Origin: Lates calcarifer
Lineage: Eukaryota > Chordata > Actinopteri > Centropomidae
NCBI RefSeq assembly: GCF_001640805.2
Contig: NC_066856.1
Location: 4,929,377-4,993,376, forward strand
Length of the DNA stretch: 64,000 bases
Direction: 5' to 3'
This document shows, one piece after another, positions 1 through 11,264 of the stretch. Each line of letters opens with the position of its first letter. Position 1 is the stretch's first letter. The position numbers and the translations under genes were made by a program. The notes beneath the pieces are model-generated. The model was given only the letters and a program-made list of their open reading frames with translations, had not been told where the DNA came from and made no database searches.

Positions 1-655
1 TGCTGCTGCCCATTATGAGTGTTCAAATATGAAAGCAAATATACAGGCTATTCTCATAATAATAATTATTTTAAAAATTTATCAGACCACACAAATCTTA
101 CACACACAAAGGATTTTTTGTCTCCAGATGGCCATCGCTCTACTGGTATTAGAAAAAACAAGCACAAGACAAAGGTACATAAATATGAATAAAGGCTAGC
201 TGTCAGCCTCTTAATGAGGTTAGTGAGTAATGGGCTGCAACAAGGTTGTTTGTCACTCTTTGACATGTAGCATGTGGACAACTTCATCTAATCCAACTGT
301 ATCTATTAGATCCTGCTGCTCCCAACTGCTGGTGATCCATGGGAAATATAATGGTTTCCGAGTGGTCTATTGATTTATTGATGGGTCTAATGCTATAGCT
401 TCACAGAACATGTGAATATTTCTTTTTTTTTTTTTTTTCTTTTTGCCTGGCAAGACCTCAGCATGCATGGCAACTACTGGCCATACCATGACATTTGGTG
501 TGGTCATAGTCACCATAGCATGATTCCTAGAAATTTCAGTACTCACTTGACCTTTAGTCTAATGTTATGGCATGCTGAACCTTTGTCATCACAGTTACGA
601 TAAACCCAAATATACTGTTAGCTCATGGAACAGTCTTAGTTTTCTTAGGCTCAGA
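1..655. other. No gene seen; T-rich tract
   Basis: I see no gene, RNA or recognisable transposon in this stretch. A T-rich tract with a few C interruptions lies at about 420-445. The short open frames on either strand have no family resemblance and are of chance length for AT-rich DNA. Confidence 0.6.
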
Positions 656-674
656 CACAAAAACTACTATTAGA

Positions 675-960
675 GTACTCTTTGATGTTTGCAGTTGATC
701 CGAAATCTAGCACTTCGGATCTTAACCATCACAAGAGAGGGTGACCACATCACCCTTATCTTAACCTCAATTCTTTGGCTACTGGTTAATTTCAGACTAA
801 TTTTCAAGTTTTACTGATTTTACTGATCAAGTCAAGCCCCAAACTACATCTTAGATTCACTTGTGACGGTTTCCTTGATGTTCCTAGATCCTGACAAGTA
901 ACTAGAGCTTTCAATGTCAAAGATCCATGGCTTTGCAATGCCTATAGGAGGACCTCATGC
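675..960 (+). pseudogene. LINE ORF2 C-terminal fragment (CR1/L2/Rex1-like)
   Basis: This is a fossil of the region downstream of the reverse transcriptase in a non-LTR retrotransposon. In one frame from 692 the translation reads QLIRNLALRILT, then GDHIT (GGT at 740-742), then a tryptophan-containing block and NFR. This order matches the conserved C-terminal block of fish CR1/L2/Rex1-type ORF2 proteins (QN-x-AR-x-LT, then DHITP, LHWLPV and FRI-FK). In-frame TGA stops at 815-817 and 824-826 break it. Further pieces follow, including QAPNY just after the stops and VPRS and VTRAF at about 880-915, which fit the next conserved block. No catalytic reverse-transcriptase motif is present and the copy is dead. 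It ends about 40 bp before a Tc1-like element. The resemblance is strong, but the exact clade is inferred. Confidence 0.72.
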
Positions 961-1003
961 TTGGTACTTCAGTGTTCATTTCCAAGTCCCTTCTTGAGAC
1001 ATG

Positions 1004-1470
1004 CACTCACCAAGCACTTTATTGGGAACCTGTGCACCTGTCTTTTCATGCAATTATTCAATCAGTCAATTGCGTGGCAGCAGTGCCATGAATAAAATTA
1101 TACAGCTACAGGCCAGGAGCTTCATTTAATGTTCACATTAAACATCAGAATGAGGAAAAAAATTCATATCAGTGACTTTGACCAGGGCATGAATGTTAGT
1201 GTCAGACTTCTGAAACTGCTGATCTCGTGTCAACAGTTCAGCCTGTTAGTGGTGGTGTAATGGTGTGGGGAATGTTTTTCTTTTTCTTTTTTTTTTTCAT
1301 TTTGGGCCCCTTAATATCAATCAATCACCAATGACATAGCCTGTCTGAGTATTGTTGTTGACCATGTGTATCCCTTCATGGCCACAATTTCTATCTTCTA
1401 ATGGCTACTTCCTGCATCACTGCATCATAAAGCACCATGTCACGTCAGACTCTAGGGGTCACTAGTGAGA
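1004..1470 (+). mobile_element. Deleted Tc1-like DNA transposon copy
   Basis: The left end at 1004 begins CACTCACC, followed by an ACTTTATT block. This resembles the terminal inverted repeat of a common fish Tc1-like transposon (CACTCACCGGCCACTTTATT). Downstream, about 1141-1230 resembles the start of the transposase gene, with an ATG in CAGAATGAGG and then GTGACTTTGACC. At about 1230 the match jumps to the second half of the transposase, with a GTGGTGTAATGGTG block at about 1250, TTTGGGCCCC at about 1303 and GATGGCTACTTCC after 1390. Most of the DNA-binding and early catalytic region is therefore missing. A T-rich expansion interrupts the copy at 1276-1303. No right terminal repeat is visible, so the copy is immobile. 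The element is recognised from memory of the family. Confidence 0.68.
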
Positions 1471-1479
1471 CTTCCCCGA

Positions 1480-4400
1480 GAAAAACTGGATGTTCTTACT
1501 AACCAACATTCCACTTACTGTGCAGACTCAGTCCCTTGTCATTTGAAAAATGTCCACAGTAAATGATCCATGTGGTCTGATCTCTTTGAACATCCATTAT
1601 ATTGAACATAAAGTTAGCAACTCTGTTTACCTGTTGATCATCTGGGCACAGAGCACATTAAAGGCTGTAATTCCTGGATAAAAGCGATAAGAGAAATACG
1701 TTTGCTGTTTCATCAATCAATCAGTCTTCAATTAAACCGCACTTCATGATCGATTGATTAATGTGAAATAATGAGGAAGGTTCGCTGCTGCGTGTAAAAT
1801 GACAAATGTCGGGCTCGGGAGGGGCACTGTGGCTATCATGGACTAATCATAATGGACTAATCCATTAACAAGAATTCAGCAGCAGGGGTTCATTAACTGA
1901 GGTAGACGTGTACAGGCTCAACTTTTATCTCTCCGCTCAAGTCTCTTCAGAGAGACACATTACTCCTCTGTTGTGCTGCAAGAGTGCCAGCAGAGAATCT
2001 GTGTGTTTCTTCATGTGCTCAATGATGTGTGTTTGTGTACATGTGTATGTAGTATACTCAAATGGCAAGTTTTGAAAGAATTACCAGATGGCTATGTTCT
2101 TAGGGGGAGATTGCCAAGGTTAATGATAATGAAGAATTAACAGGATTGATGTGTAATTAGACTGATGGATGGAGTCACTGGGAGCGCATATTTGTGAGAA
2201 TGTGTGTGTACTCATACACACACGCGCACACAGAGGCACGAACTGACGCCATTACGGAACACAATTCCCTCAGGTCTATTATTCGCAGCTCATCTTCAGA
2301 CATGCAACGTGAGTTTAATGTGATGGAGGACACAGTTTAAATGCCATACCATCACCATATGAAATTGGTTCTAAGATGAGAGTGCATGTGCATACACAAG
2401 TGCAAACACTTTTAAATGACATGTCAGCTCCTTTGAGCTTGCCATGACACACATGAATGTGTAAGGAACTCGTGTAGATCGCTGGCACTTTTCTTTTGAA
2501 GCATAGACAGACTCTGAGTTCAAAAGTGCTTATTTCATATCTCAGAAATCCATACCCACACAGTTTAAATTTATCATTGATTTTGGAAAAAAAAAAAAAA
2601 AAAATCCAGATGACTTACTATTGGAGCTACACAGCCTTACTGGTAACATAATAGTGCCAAGCCCTGGTGAAGCCATTTTTGTCTTTTCCTGTCTCACCCA
2701 CACAGCCACCTCCAACCAAGAGACTCTCCTCCTCTGTCTTTATCTCGCTCTAATCTCCTCTGTGCTTTCACCCCTAAATAAAGCAATCTGTACTTGGATA
2801 AGGGCCTACCCTGGATACTGTAATTGGCTCCCCTCTGACTGAACCTGAAATGTCTTATTGGAAAGAATGAGCAATGGCCTATATACAGCCGTGCATGCTA
2901 CTATATACATTCAGGGTTTGGGCTTTATTCTCCATCAGCAGAAATTAAAGAATCCATTATGTTTAAAAATATCTGTCATTGTTGAGTTTATTTGTGTTGG
3001 AATCCATCTATTGTGTATATTTTATTGTTTTATACACAGTTCCTACATACCTACGTATTTGCAGATATTTTTTACAATTCTGTGGAATTACTGAACTTGA
3101 ACTGCTCTCCTAAGGCCACATACTTTTTCAATTAGATATTAATGTACTAATTAAACTTCACTATTATTGACAATATTTATGTAAAAGCTACAAATCCTGG
3201 TAGAAGACAGACATGACTCATTGTAATTTGACATATTTAAAATGGCAAATTTACTGATTCTCTTGTGTTTAAATTTAGTAATGTAATGTGACAGCGTTGC
3301 CGTAGGCAGGTATTTGTGTTGTGCTTATCAACATGTCTTTTTGATCATTCTTTGGTTCCAAAAGCACCGAGTGGCTCACTGTATAAGAATTCCCAAACTA
3401 TTTGTACAGATAAGAAATGTATGCCTTGCATGCTGTAAAATGTAACACTCTTTAACATGGAGGAAAAGCTGTATATCACAGGTCATCCTACTTAAGATTT
3501 CAATCTTTCTGAATGATGTTCTCTTTCTTTCCAAAGTGACTTTTGTCCTGGAGTTGACAAAAAGTACAGTATTCAACACTCACTGCCTCACTTAAAAAAT
3601 GAGACCCACCATTTCAACACCCAATGGAACTCATTTAATACAGCTTACAGTCTGTTGAGTCACCAAAGTTGGACTTAAAGCAGGGTGACCAAAAAGAATG
3701 ATAAATGCTCAGGCATAGAGAAAAATCTCTGAGTAGAAACTTTTAAAAATCCACATTTGAACTCAAGATGTTGCATTGCAATTCACTTCGTCTCCAGAGC
3801 CAGCTGCATTTGAGGTGGAGTGGAGTATAAGCAGTCAGAGAAGTTTGGACACGTAGGGACTATTCGCTGGGCTACTTGGTGAATGCTGTTAGTTAGCAAG
3901 CTAACTGCCTAGGTTGCTAACACAACAACAATACATTTACGCAGTTTATCCAAGAGCTATAACTGTATCATCAACTCACACGGGCAGAAACCAGAGAAAT
4001 TGAAAGACAAGGTGAAACTCTTAATCCTTTGAGTTGATAAGGCAGTTTGTGATCCCTTGGATGCACAAATGTGACAACTTCCTAAGGGTATTAATGTCCA
4101 TCAGTTAAATCAATACACAGTACATTATGTAAATGTAGCACATGTAGCTTGTTAGGCTGCTTAGTGATCCATCCATCAGTTGTGTGTCCCCAGTTGTACA
4201 AGGCTTGTTAAAAGGTAACAGCAAAGTAAACACTTTATTCTGTGAGTTCCTATTTCCTGATATATTAAAAACTGCATTTTGTAATTGTTATATCACTGCT
4301 GTTGGAAATTACCAGTGAACAGGTAGAGCCATTTTCACAGAGGATATCTTGCTGTTCTTAAGTTTCTTCATATAACTTGTAAATAACAAGTCATTGCATT

Positions 4401-4820
4401 ATAATTGTATACTCCAATATTCAACAGTCTCTGTACTGTCTGTAATAGTTCAGTGCTGTAGGAGCATTAATAACTCTTTCATTGCCAGAAACCATAGAGC
4501 TTTGCCTTGAGGCTAAAATCTCATTAACATGTAAATCTGAAGCTGCTCCACAGAAAGTTAATTACTCTATTAATCCTACGGATCTAAATGTTTTACGTTT
4601 TTACCCAAATGCTCTTTATTGTACAGTAGTTTTAACAGTTCTGAACCAGAAAATGTCCCTGTACACCCAGTGGACACCTTAACCCAGCAGCATAGCCTTG
4701 AGCTCTGAGAGCCACATTTACAAGAGAGGTAAGATTCAGACTGTGCTGTTATGAAGATATCTTAAAATTATTAAGAGACATCTGTTGTATGCATGGCTGG
4801 GGATTGATTTTCTGCTTTTA
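1480..4820. other. No gene seen; unique sequence with A tract
   Basis: I see no gene in this stretch. It holds TAAT-rich sequence with a short direct repeat at 1838-1862 (see findings), an imperfect TG/CA run near 2200-2230, an A18 tract at 2587-2604 and a short GTTAGC/GCTAAC palindrome near 3893-3906. No reading frame resembles a known protein. Confidence 0.55.
2587..2604 (+). repeat. A18 homopolymer tract
   Basis: An uninterrupted run of 18 A residues. No recognisable retroelement body ends here, so it may be a chance or slippage-grown tract. Confidence 0.9.
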
Positions 4821-4821
4821 G

Positions 4822-5165
4822 TCCTTAAAGACCCACTCCGATGAAAATCAAATCTTTAACCTCATTAACATGTCCATATGGTGTTTTTTATATGATACAT
4901 AACATATCATGAGCAAAATAAGTAGTAAATGCCTTGTGGACTTGTCAATACAGTCAGCGAGTTTGCATCAACACAACCACTAACACTGTGTCAGCCACTG
5001 CTAGTGAAAGCTAACAAGCTAACAAACAACATAGACAGATAAAAGATGCTGACTACACTTAGCATTCTGATATTTCTGCTGATTGTGATACACTACAAAC
5101 TTTCTTTGTGCACTGCTCTTTCACCAGTTGACCTGGCATAAGCAGTGTTAGTGGGCGGGGTATAT
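4822..5165. repeat. Percomorph interspersed repeat, class unknown
   Basis: The block opens with TTAAAGACCCACTCCGATG, which I recognise as the start of a dispersed repeat common in percomorph genomes. The match continues through the fragment CATGTCCATATGGTG and ends near GTGGGCGGGG at about 5152-5161. No coding capacity is visible. I cannot assign a transposon class from this sequence. The boundaries are approximate. Confidence 0.4.
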
Positions 5166-5416
5166 TCATAGAGAAGTCCAGAATTTCTCAACTAGGGGGT
5201 AAGAGAAAGCATTTTTTGTTTGCATCCAGTAGTTTTGTGCTCTTTCATCTCTCTCCTCTTCCCCTGTCGCTTTTTGCAGGTACTTCTGCCTCCACAGCTG
5301 TGGTGTCTGGATTTGTAATGGTATGTCTCCTGCTGCTCCTATGATCCTGCTCAATGCCTGCTGTTATATTTAAAATTATTCTTACTTCTAGTCTTATTGA
5401 TAATACTATTATTACT

Positions 5417-5794
5417 ATCTATCCATCCACCCATCCATCCATCTCTTATCTGTACCACTTATCCTTAAGGGTAATGGGGGGTTTGGAGCTTATCCTAGCT
5501 GACATTGGAGGAGAGGCGGGGTACACCCTGGACAGATCGCTAGTCCATTGCAGGGCCAACGTAAATAGATAAACTACGATTCACGCTCACATTCACACCT
5601 ATGGGCAATTTAGCATCACCAATTTACCTAACCTGCATGTCTCTGGACTGTGGGACGAAGCCAGAGTATCTAGAGAGGAACCATGTAGGCACAGAAAGAC
5701 CATGCAAACTCCAAGCCCCAGGCAAACTGGGACTCGAACCCAGAACCTGGCTGTGAGGAGACAGTGCTAACCACTTGGAAGCTTCATTGCTCCC
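5417..5794 (-). mobile_element. tRNA-derived SINE, near full length
   Basis: On the minus strand the head lies at about 5794 and the tail at 5417. The head carries a tRNA-like RNA polymerase III promoter. The B box GGTTCGAGTCC (complement of 5730-5740) fits the consensus GGTTCGANNCC perfectly. The A box (about 5771-5784) is degenerate. A body follows with the blocks GGGCAATTTAG and GGGGTACACCCTGGACAG (given as on the plus strand). The tail is a run of ATCC repeats at 5417-5443 on the plus strand, as expected for a SINE mobilised by a LINE with a short tandem tail. Truncated relatives occur at 10965-11079, 27542-27723 and 32717-32880. The copy is diverged and unlikely to be active. Confidence 0.8.
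5730..5740 (-). promoter_or_regulatory. Pol III B box of the SINE
   Basis: The minus strand reads GGTTCGAGTCC, an exact fit to the internal type 2 RNA polymerase III B-box consensus. It lies within the SINE head and is not part of a functional tRNA gene: no cloverleaf can be drawn from the sequence upstream of it. Confidence 0.7.
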
Positions 5795-5799
5795 ATCTT

Positions 5800-6655
5800 A
5801 GTGAGATATTAGAACGTTGTGCCATTACTAAAAATTGTGTAAGAAAAATGAAGAGTCATTTAATGAGGCAGGTTGTAAATAAACCATTAGTTTAGTTAGA
5901 TTATCTAAATTATAACCTAGCCAACACTAGATTTTTAAGATTAGTACTGATGGTGATATGAAAATGATCAGTCTCAATATTGTACCTTAATGCCTCATGT
6001 GCAGAAACACAGGGAGCACTGGAGCTGCTGCAGCAGCTCAGTTAACATGCTCCTCACATTATGCCTCCTGTGCAGACAGGGTGCAATATGTAACAAACTT
6101 TAATTTAAAATGAAATGAAACAACCCAAAATTCACAATATTTACTTACTGTGTCTGTACTACACCTAGATTTCAATATTGGTGTAGCAGATAAGGCATGT
6201 GTCATTCCCGCATATAGACCAAGGGTGCTTTTATCCTTCACTGTCAAGAGCGGTGCATATTTCTACCCATACTTAAGGATCCAATATCACATGCCTCTTT
6301 GTAACCAGTCTAACAACATCTTCAGGCTCCAGTACAGAGCACCTTTCATTAGCCACAAAAATCAGATTTCACCAACATGGTTCATTGTTTTCACCAAAGT
6401 ACAGCAGAGTCAATACCCTACATGATGCATAGGTAGGGATCCCCATCATATCTGACGACACACTACTTTCCAATCATCCCCTCATGACTGAGGTGTGCTT
6501 GACAATGCAGATATTCAGTGTCTGTTTTGTCCTGTTTTGCCAAGAAATCTCTCCTGGTTTTGCAGAGGCAATCTAGGAGACTGATGTTTTTACTCACACT
6601 TAAAAGATGAAAGCATAAAAGGAAAATACTTTGGTCTCACCCAACCACCTAATAA
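5800..6655. other. No gene seen
   Basis: AT-rich sequence without recognisable coding or repeat content. The two overlapping open frames on opposite strands near 6059-6425 are short and resemble nothing known to me. Confidence 0.5.
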
Positions 6656-6660
6656 CAAAG

Positions 6661-7323
6661 CTAAGGTGTGTGTGGCCAAAAATACATCTCCCTTTTATTT
6701 GGAAAATCAGTGCCCTTTGCAAGTGAATTAGCCTGCCATTTAACAGCTGCACCAATTCCATCACCCAGGCCTTTTCCATGTCCTGCCTCCAGAAAGTTCC
6801 ATGTGATCCTCTGAAATCCCATCTGAAAGGGGGCTTTGCTCAAGAGAGACAGAAAAAAAGCTAGCCTATTGCTGATAACATGCAGTGTGGTTGCTGTTAT
6901 CAGTTCTTTGAGGTAGGGGAGCATGATGTCGTTTAGATAAGCCGAGATTGGATCACGATGCATTGATGAGCTAATGGAGTGGCTGAAAATCATGGTGGTT
7001 TTGGTGTGAGACAGACCTGTATAGAGAGTAGCATGTTGGTGGGAATCACCAAAATGGACTTCTTGGGTCTCAAACCCATACTTAAACATAATTTCCTGCT
7101 GTATCTTAAGGGTTCTTAGAGCAGAATATTTAAGTGTTATAGATTTGTTTTCCTTTTTAAGTTGGTCTGAAACATCATCCAGCAGAGTCTGTAGAGTTCC
7201 TGGGATGTTTTTTCTTCACTATGAAGTAATTTTCTCTTTTGTCCCATTTTTGTTTTTCCTCAACTTCTCTTCAGCATTATTTGTCTATTCAAACCACCAG
7301 ATTTGCTCTCCTGCTTTAAAGGC
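6661..7323 (-). pseudogene. Decayed transposon ORF, RNase H-like fish family
   Basis: One minus-strand frame runs from about 7320 to the stop at 6661 and is broken only by TAG at 7287-7285, TAG at 7221-7219 and TGA at 7218-7216. The last 142 codons are open. The order of motifs is QEVHFG, HQHATLYTG, HRDPISAYL, TTLHVIS, WNFLEAGHGKGLGDGIGAA and then GTDFPN. This matches a multicopy, transposon-borne protein family of fishes and cnidarians. Its members carry HFG-x-S-x-QQ-x-TLHTG, a DG-x-x-x-QYR acidic block and W-x-F-x-EA-x-HGKG-x-x-DG-x-GG-x-KR. Here the acidic block expected after HVIS is lost and the frame continues NRLAFFLSLL, so a presumed catalytic aspartate is gone. The glycine-histidine block is well kept. 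The superfamily is not assigned. I am confident of the resemblance but not of its enzymology. Confidence 0.62.
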
Positions 7324-8065
7324 AGAGATTTTCTTTATCTTTACAGTCAGGACATTCCCTGTAACATGCACTCTTGTGTTGCACTTGTGCATGTCACTGA
7401 CTCAGTTAGGTTACTGACTTTGGTACTTTTAATCACTTTGTGATAAAACAGTCTGATTGCCCCAAACTGAAGATTTGCAACTTAAAGAGGCAGGTGTCTC
7501 TGCCTTTGATTCAACAAAGTGTGTATGTATGTGTGAAACTGTAACTAGTGTTCTAATTCATTCAACCAGGAAGTGCTTTTGTCAGCTTTTTTTCTTCCTA
7601 ATGTCATTTAACTTTTGTCATCATTTGCCCTCTTCAGCTTAGGTGATAATCCAAACTCCCTTCAAATTTTCATCTGCCACAACTTGGGAGGTCACTTGGC
7701 GATCTTTAGCACTGTGCATGTTGTGATATTTCTTTGTTGTTTGCCTCATCTGTTGTGTAATTTTGAGCTTTGGTGAATTTTCTCCACTTCTGGTCACATA
7801 TTTTCTTGTATTTCTCCACCTTCCTCAGGGCATGCCATGCTTTACTTTGGTTACATCCAGATATTAGTAGATCTTTGCCCTTGTCTTTACAAACTGGTAC
7901 AGGCAGGTGAGCCTTTTCAGATGGCTCAGTGGAGTTGCAGTTGTTGCACAAGACGTACTCTGGATCAACCTACATTTCTTCTGGTGATTGTGGTGCTGTT
8001 GTTCCAGCCATAAAAACTGTCTTTGCTCTCCCTGACAGTTCTGACACAGATTTAACAACACATGG
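7324..8065 (-). pseudogene. Possible upstream remnant of the same transposon ORF
   Basis: Same-strand fragments upstream of the RNase H-like fossil stay partly open in two frames. One frame spans 8061-7864, and a second, overlapping frame spans 7951-7706. The second has a CNNC motif and a lysine-rich stretch (KVEKYKKICDQKWRKF). A frameshift between the two would explain them as one decayed N-terminal region. I do not recognise a domain, and the link to the downstream fossil rests only on shared strand and adjacency. Confidence 0.25.
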
Positions 8066-8099
8066 TTCCTTTTTTTGATATTGGTATTTAAGTGGAACA

Positions 8100-8695
8100 G
8101 ATTTATTCTGTTCTCTGTATGCTTTGGGGTAGGTGTTGCATTTAGGTGTTTATTTTTACTTCCCCACCACTGAAATATAAATTAGTTAATTAATGTGTTA
8201 TTTGTTTCATACACAGTGGCAGTGGCCTGACACATATTGGACTTGAAGAAGTTCCAAAATATAAAGTCCCCCTTTACTTTTATGAAATCAATAATTGTTT
8301 TGAACTCAGAACTGATTATGAATCAAATTGTGACACCAAAAATAAGAATCAAATTGACAAGTGAAACCAAAGATTCAAACCTCTAGCCATTATGTTATGA
8401 TCACATACATCGATACTTATTTAGGATGCAGTGTCTTGGTTGGCCACATGTGTTTTATAGTTGATCAAAAACTATAAAACAGGCAGATTGCCATTAACTT
8501 AACTTAGCGTATGCATGCTTCACAGAGGATGAAATCTGTCAATTTTGGACATCTGGGACATCAAACCTGCTATAAAATGGTGCGAGGACTAGAAAGAACT
8601 GTATTAGTATCCAAATCATGTAGTGGGATATAACTGATGCTGCCACCAGCAATGCTTTATAGCCTTTACTTTGTATTAACCACCGTAAAAATTGT
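8100..8695. other. No gene seen
   Basis: AT-rich sequence with no family resemblance on either strand. Confidence 0.5.
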
Positions 8696-8699
8696 AAAT

Positions 8700-8942
8700 C
8701 ATAGTCATCCCTATTGTCCAAGAGGCCTCCTGGAAGCTTTCCAGGCATGTCCAACTGGTAGGAGACCCCAGTGCAGATCCAGTACATGCTGGAGGGACTA
8801 TACACTGTATCTCATCTGGCCTAGGAACGCCTGATAATGTATTGTTTGGGAACGCCGCTTTTGGGTATCCCCCCTGGAGCAGCATGCTGCCACTGTGAGC
8901 TGACAGCAGGTTAAGTGGTAAAAAAAATGGATGGATGGATGA
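8700..8942 (+). mobile_element. LINE 3' end, RTE/Rex3-like, with ATGG tail
   Basis: This is the 3' terminal fragment of a fish non-LTR retrotransposon. It encodes CPTGRRPQCRSSTCWRDY, which corresponds to the conserved C-terminal R-ACPTGRRPRGR-TRWRDY motif of this family, followed by an eroded W-R region (TGGCCTAGGAACGCC). The short 3' region ends in a tandem ATGG run at about 8928-8942. Tandem GATG tails are the hallmark of Rex3-type elements, which supports that assignment. The 5' part is missing, as is usual after incomplete reverse transcription. A second, more diverged copy lies at 54360-54636. Confidence 0.68.
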
Positions 8943-8944
8943 CT

Positions 8945-9645
8945 GGATAGATACATGGATCATCCCTAATTTCCTCTAGATCATCACGGTTGTTTAAAAA
9001 AAGACAATCTCAGAGATGTGGCAAAATTTCAACCCAACTTTAACTTTTAAAGTAAAGAAGACCATGCCCACCTAGACACACACACAAACACGCACACAGC
9101 AGTATATGGTGGGTAAGTTGATAGAGACCTTGGTTTTTATTTCTCATTTTCTTTTGCTCGCAGATGTCTATCAGGCAAAGTGTGTATGTATACTGTGATG
9201 CCTCCTCAGCTAAATTAGATGCTGATAAAACATGTTTCGTCACTGCCTCTCATTCTAACTACCCACAGTTTGGATAAGTAAATACTATTTTAAGCAATGC
9301 CCTCCGTACAGCTCCGTGGGACACTGGTAGCAGAGTAGTAGGTGTTGAAAAATGTGTTCTGTGGAAAACAACAATCCTCAGTGTTGCAGGACTGCAAGAA
9401 AAGCAAGTACACTGAAGTGTGCAGCATTCTGACAAGATTTGTGATATATTTCATATAACAGGGATTTTTTTCTTTGTGATATCTTCAAATTGGTGAAAGG
9501 TCAAAAGTAAATCTCTTATCATTTGACCGCTTATTTTTGTGATCCTTTTAGTTAAGAAAAGATAATATTAATATTTGGCTGTCTCTTAATGAAAGATCCA
9601 ATGTCATTAAATGCTGGTTATATTCCTCAAAGTCAAGATTGACCT
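8945..9645. other. No gene seen; short CA run
   Basis: There is no coding signal. A short CA-rich run lies at about 9076-9100. The remainder is AT-rich unique-looking sequence. Confidence 0.5.
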
Positions 9646-9649
9646 TGAA

Positions 9650-9852
9650 GATGAAAAGAAAATTTGATCTGATGAAAGTGCTGGCTGAAAAGGCAGGGCA
9701 TCAGCAAAGATTCATCCTGAAAGGAACATAAATATCTGTACCAAATTTCATGGAAATCCATCTGATAATTTTTGAGACATTTCAGCCTTGACCAAAGTGT
9801 TGGTCTGACTGACATTACCATCCATAGAGCCAGACCACACCGCTGGCAAGGC
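9650..9852 (-). repeat. Percomorph dispersed repeat, minus orientation
   Basis: This contains the blocks ACCAAATTTCATGGAAATCC (about 9740), GACATTTCAG and CCATCCATAGAGCCA. They form a familiar percomorph interspersed repeat that is often reported next to host genes. The reverse orientation of the same family is seen at 15745-16185 (complement matches: CTCTAGGGATG, CTGAAATATC and TGCCATGAAAT). No protein is encoded. The class is unknown to me. Confidence 0.5.
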
Positions 9853-10960
9853 ACAATGCAATTTCAAAGCTCATAACATTTCAAACCAAGGCCGTTACCT
9901 ATGAAAATACGGTACATAAAATGTCAAAAGTCTTCAAAAGAGCACAATACAATTTTAATGGCCTTGTCTAGGTGACATACTCAGTGCAGCAAAATGGGGG
10001 GAAAAAAGAAAACAGGAAATACAACAACAGAAGCCCATGTGTTTGTGTGTGGGAGAGAGACGGGCACAAACATGGCAGAAATAAAGAAAGAGTGTGATGC
10101 GTGTGTGGAGGAGAGCTGTCATAAAGCTGCACTGATACAGTAACAGAGAGCACAGTGATGCTTCTAACACCTGGATGCAAAATGGGCCTGATCTTATGAA
10201 TTATTATAGTCACATAACGGATCATGACACTGTAAGAGACAGCAATGTATTACAAAGGCTTACAGTGACTCTTATCTTTATGCATATTTTTTAATACATA
10301 AGTATGGGATGTGTATGTTTCCAGGGTTTGAATATAGCTGTAGTTATTGTTACAAGTGAACCATCTACATATATTAATTTCATATTTAGAACCATTTGAT
10401 AAATGCAAACAACATGGAGTGCTAGCTGAGGGAAACATATTATTAAAATGTCATTTTTGAAAATAATTTGGCGCTGACTGCTGTTGTCCCCATCAAGTCT
10501 AAATAACAGTGATACACCCACTGTGTTGACCAGCTACTCAGTGCTGCCATCTTTCTAAGTTGATGGTGTGCCCTATATCATCTATATTGCCACAGTCTCT
10601 GTCTGTCTACCCTCAGAGAGCGGAGGCAAGGAAGACATAAAAGCTCCAGCATGTTTGAAACATAATGATGGTGACTAATGATAGTGGGTGGAAGGGCGCA
10701 AATGGAATGCACCCTAAATCCTTAGAGTGATGAATGGCTTTATCATGCAAGAGCAGCATATTTCAGAGGTGCCAATGGGAGTTAGTGTGCACAGCCTTAC
10801 CAGTCCAGAGGAAGGTGTTTTAAACCTTTTTGTGTATCAATAACTAAACTCATATTGTTGCAAGTGCTAAGCAACAATGAATGGCACCAAAGTTTATTGG
10901 CAATTCCAAATGTAACAGTATAGTATATATAGTATATCACAAATTAATATGTTATTATGT
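9853..10960. other. No gene seen
   Basis: AT-rich sequence. The overlapping minus-strand open frames near 9955-10225 and 10250-10521 are low-complexity and have no homology that I recognise. A short alternating TA run sits near 10920-10940. Confidence 0.5.
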
Positions 10961-10964
10961 GTTT

Positions 10965-11079
10965 ATCTATCCATCCATATCTACACTGCTTATTATTGAG
11001 GGTCGATGAGGAGCTGGAGCCAATCCCAGCTGACATTGGGCGAGAGGCGAGGTACATCTCGGACAGATCGCTGCTCAGT
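10965..11079 (-). mobile_element. Truncated SINE copy (3' part)
   Basis: This matches the tail half of the 5417-5794 SINE. It has ATCC repeats at the left (10969-10978), then GGAGCTGGAGCCAATCCCAG, then a block equal to GGGCGAGAGGCGAGG, ending in GGACAGATCGCTG. The head with the polymerase III boxes is absent, so this is a 5'-truncated minus-strand insertion. Confidence 0.68.
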
Positions 11080-11240
11080 CACATGGTCTCAATTGTTTAA
11101 CCTCTACAAAAAAAAAAGTGTAAAAATGGCAATTCACCATTTCACACAGCTGTATATTGCAGATCTTTTCTTGGCTGGGACAAAGAGCAGAGAATCCAGG
11201 GATTTACGTGCCAGCGTGAAAGCAAACAAGCATCTTTCTT

Positions 11241-11264
11241 CAAAATGTTGAACTATTCCTTTAA
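11241..11264. repeat. Terminal fragment of a percomorph repeat ending TCCTTTAA
   Basis: The end block AAAATGTTGAACTATTCC followed by TTTAA is the characteristic terminus of a common percomorph repeat, of which a longer copy is at 26740-26930. Only the terminus is preserved here. It lies about 160 bp from the truncated SINE. Confidence 0.4.

Noticed and set aside
5730..5794. tRNA gene
   Set aside because: The A-box-like and B-box words belong to a SINE head. No complete cloverleaf can be formed, and the sequence continues into a SINE body and ATCC tail.
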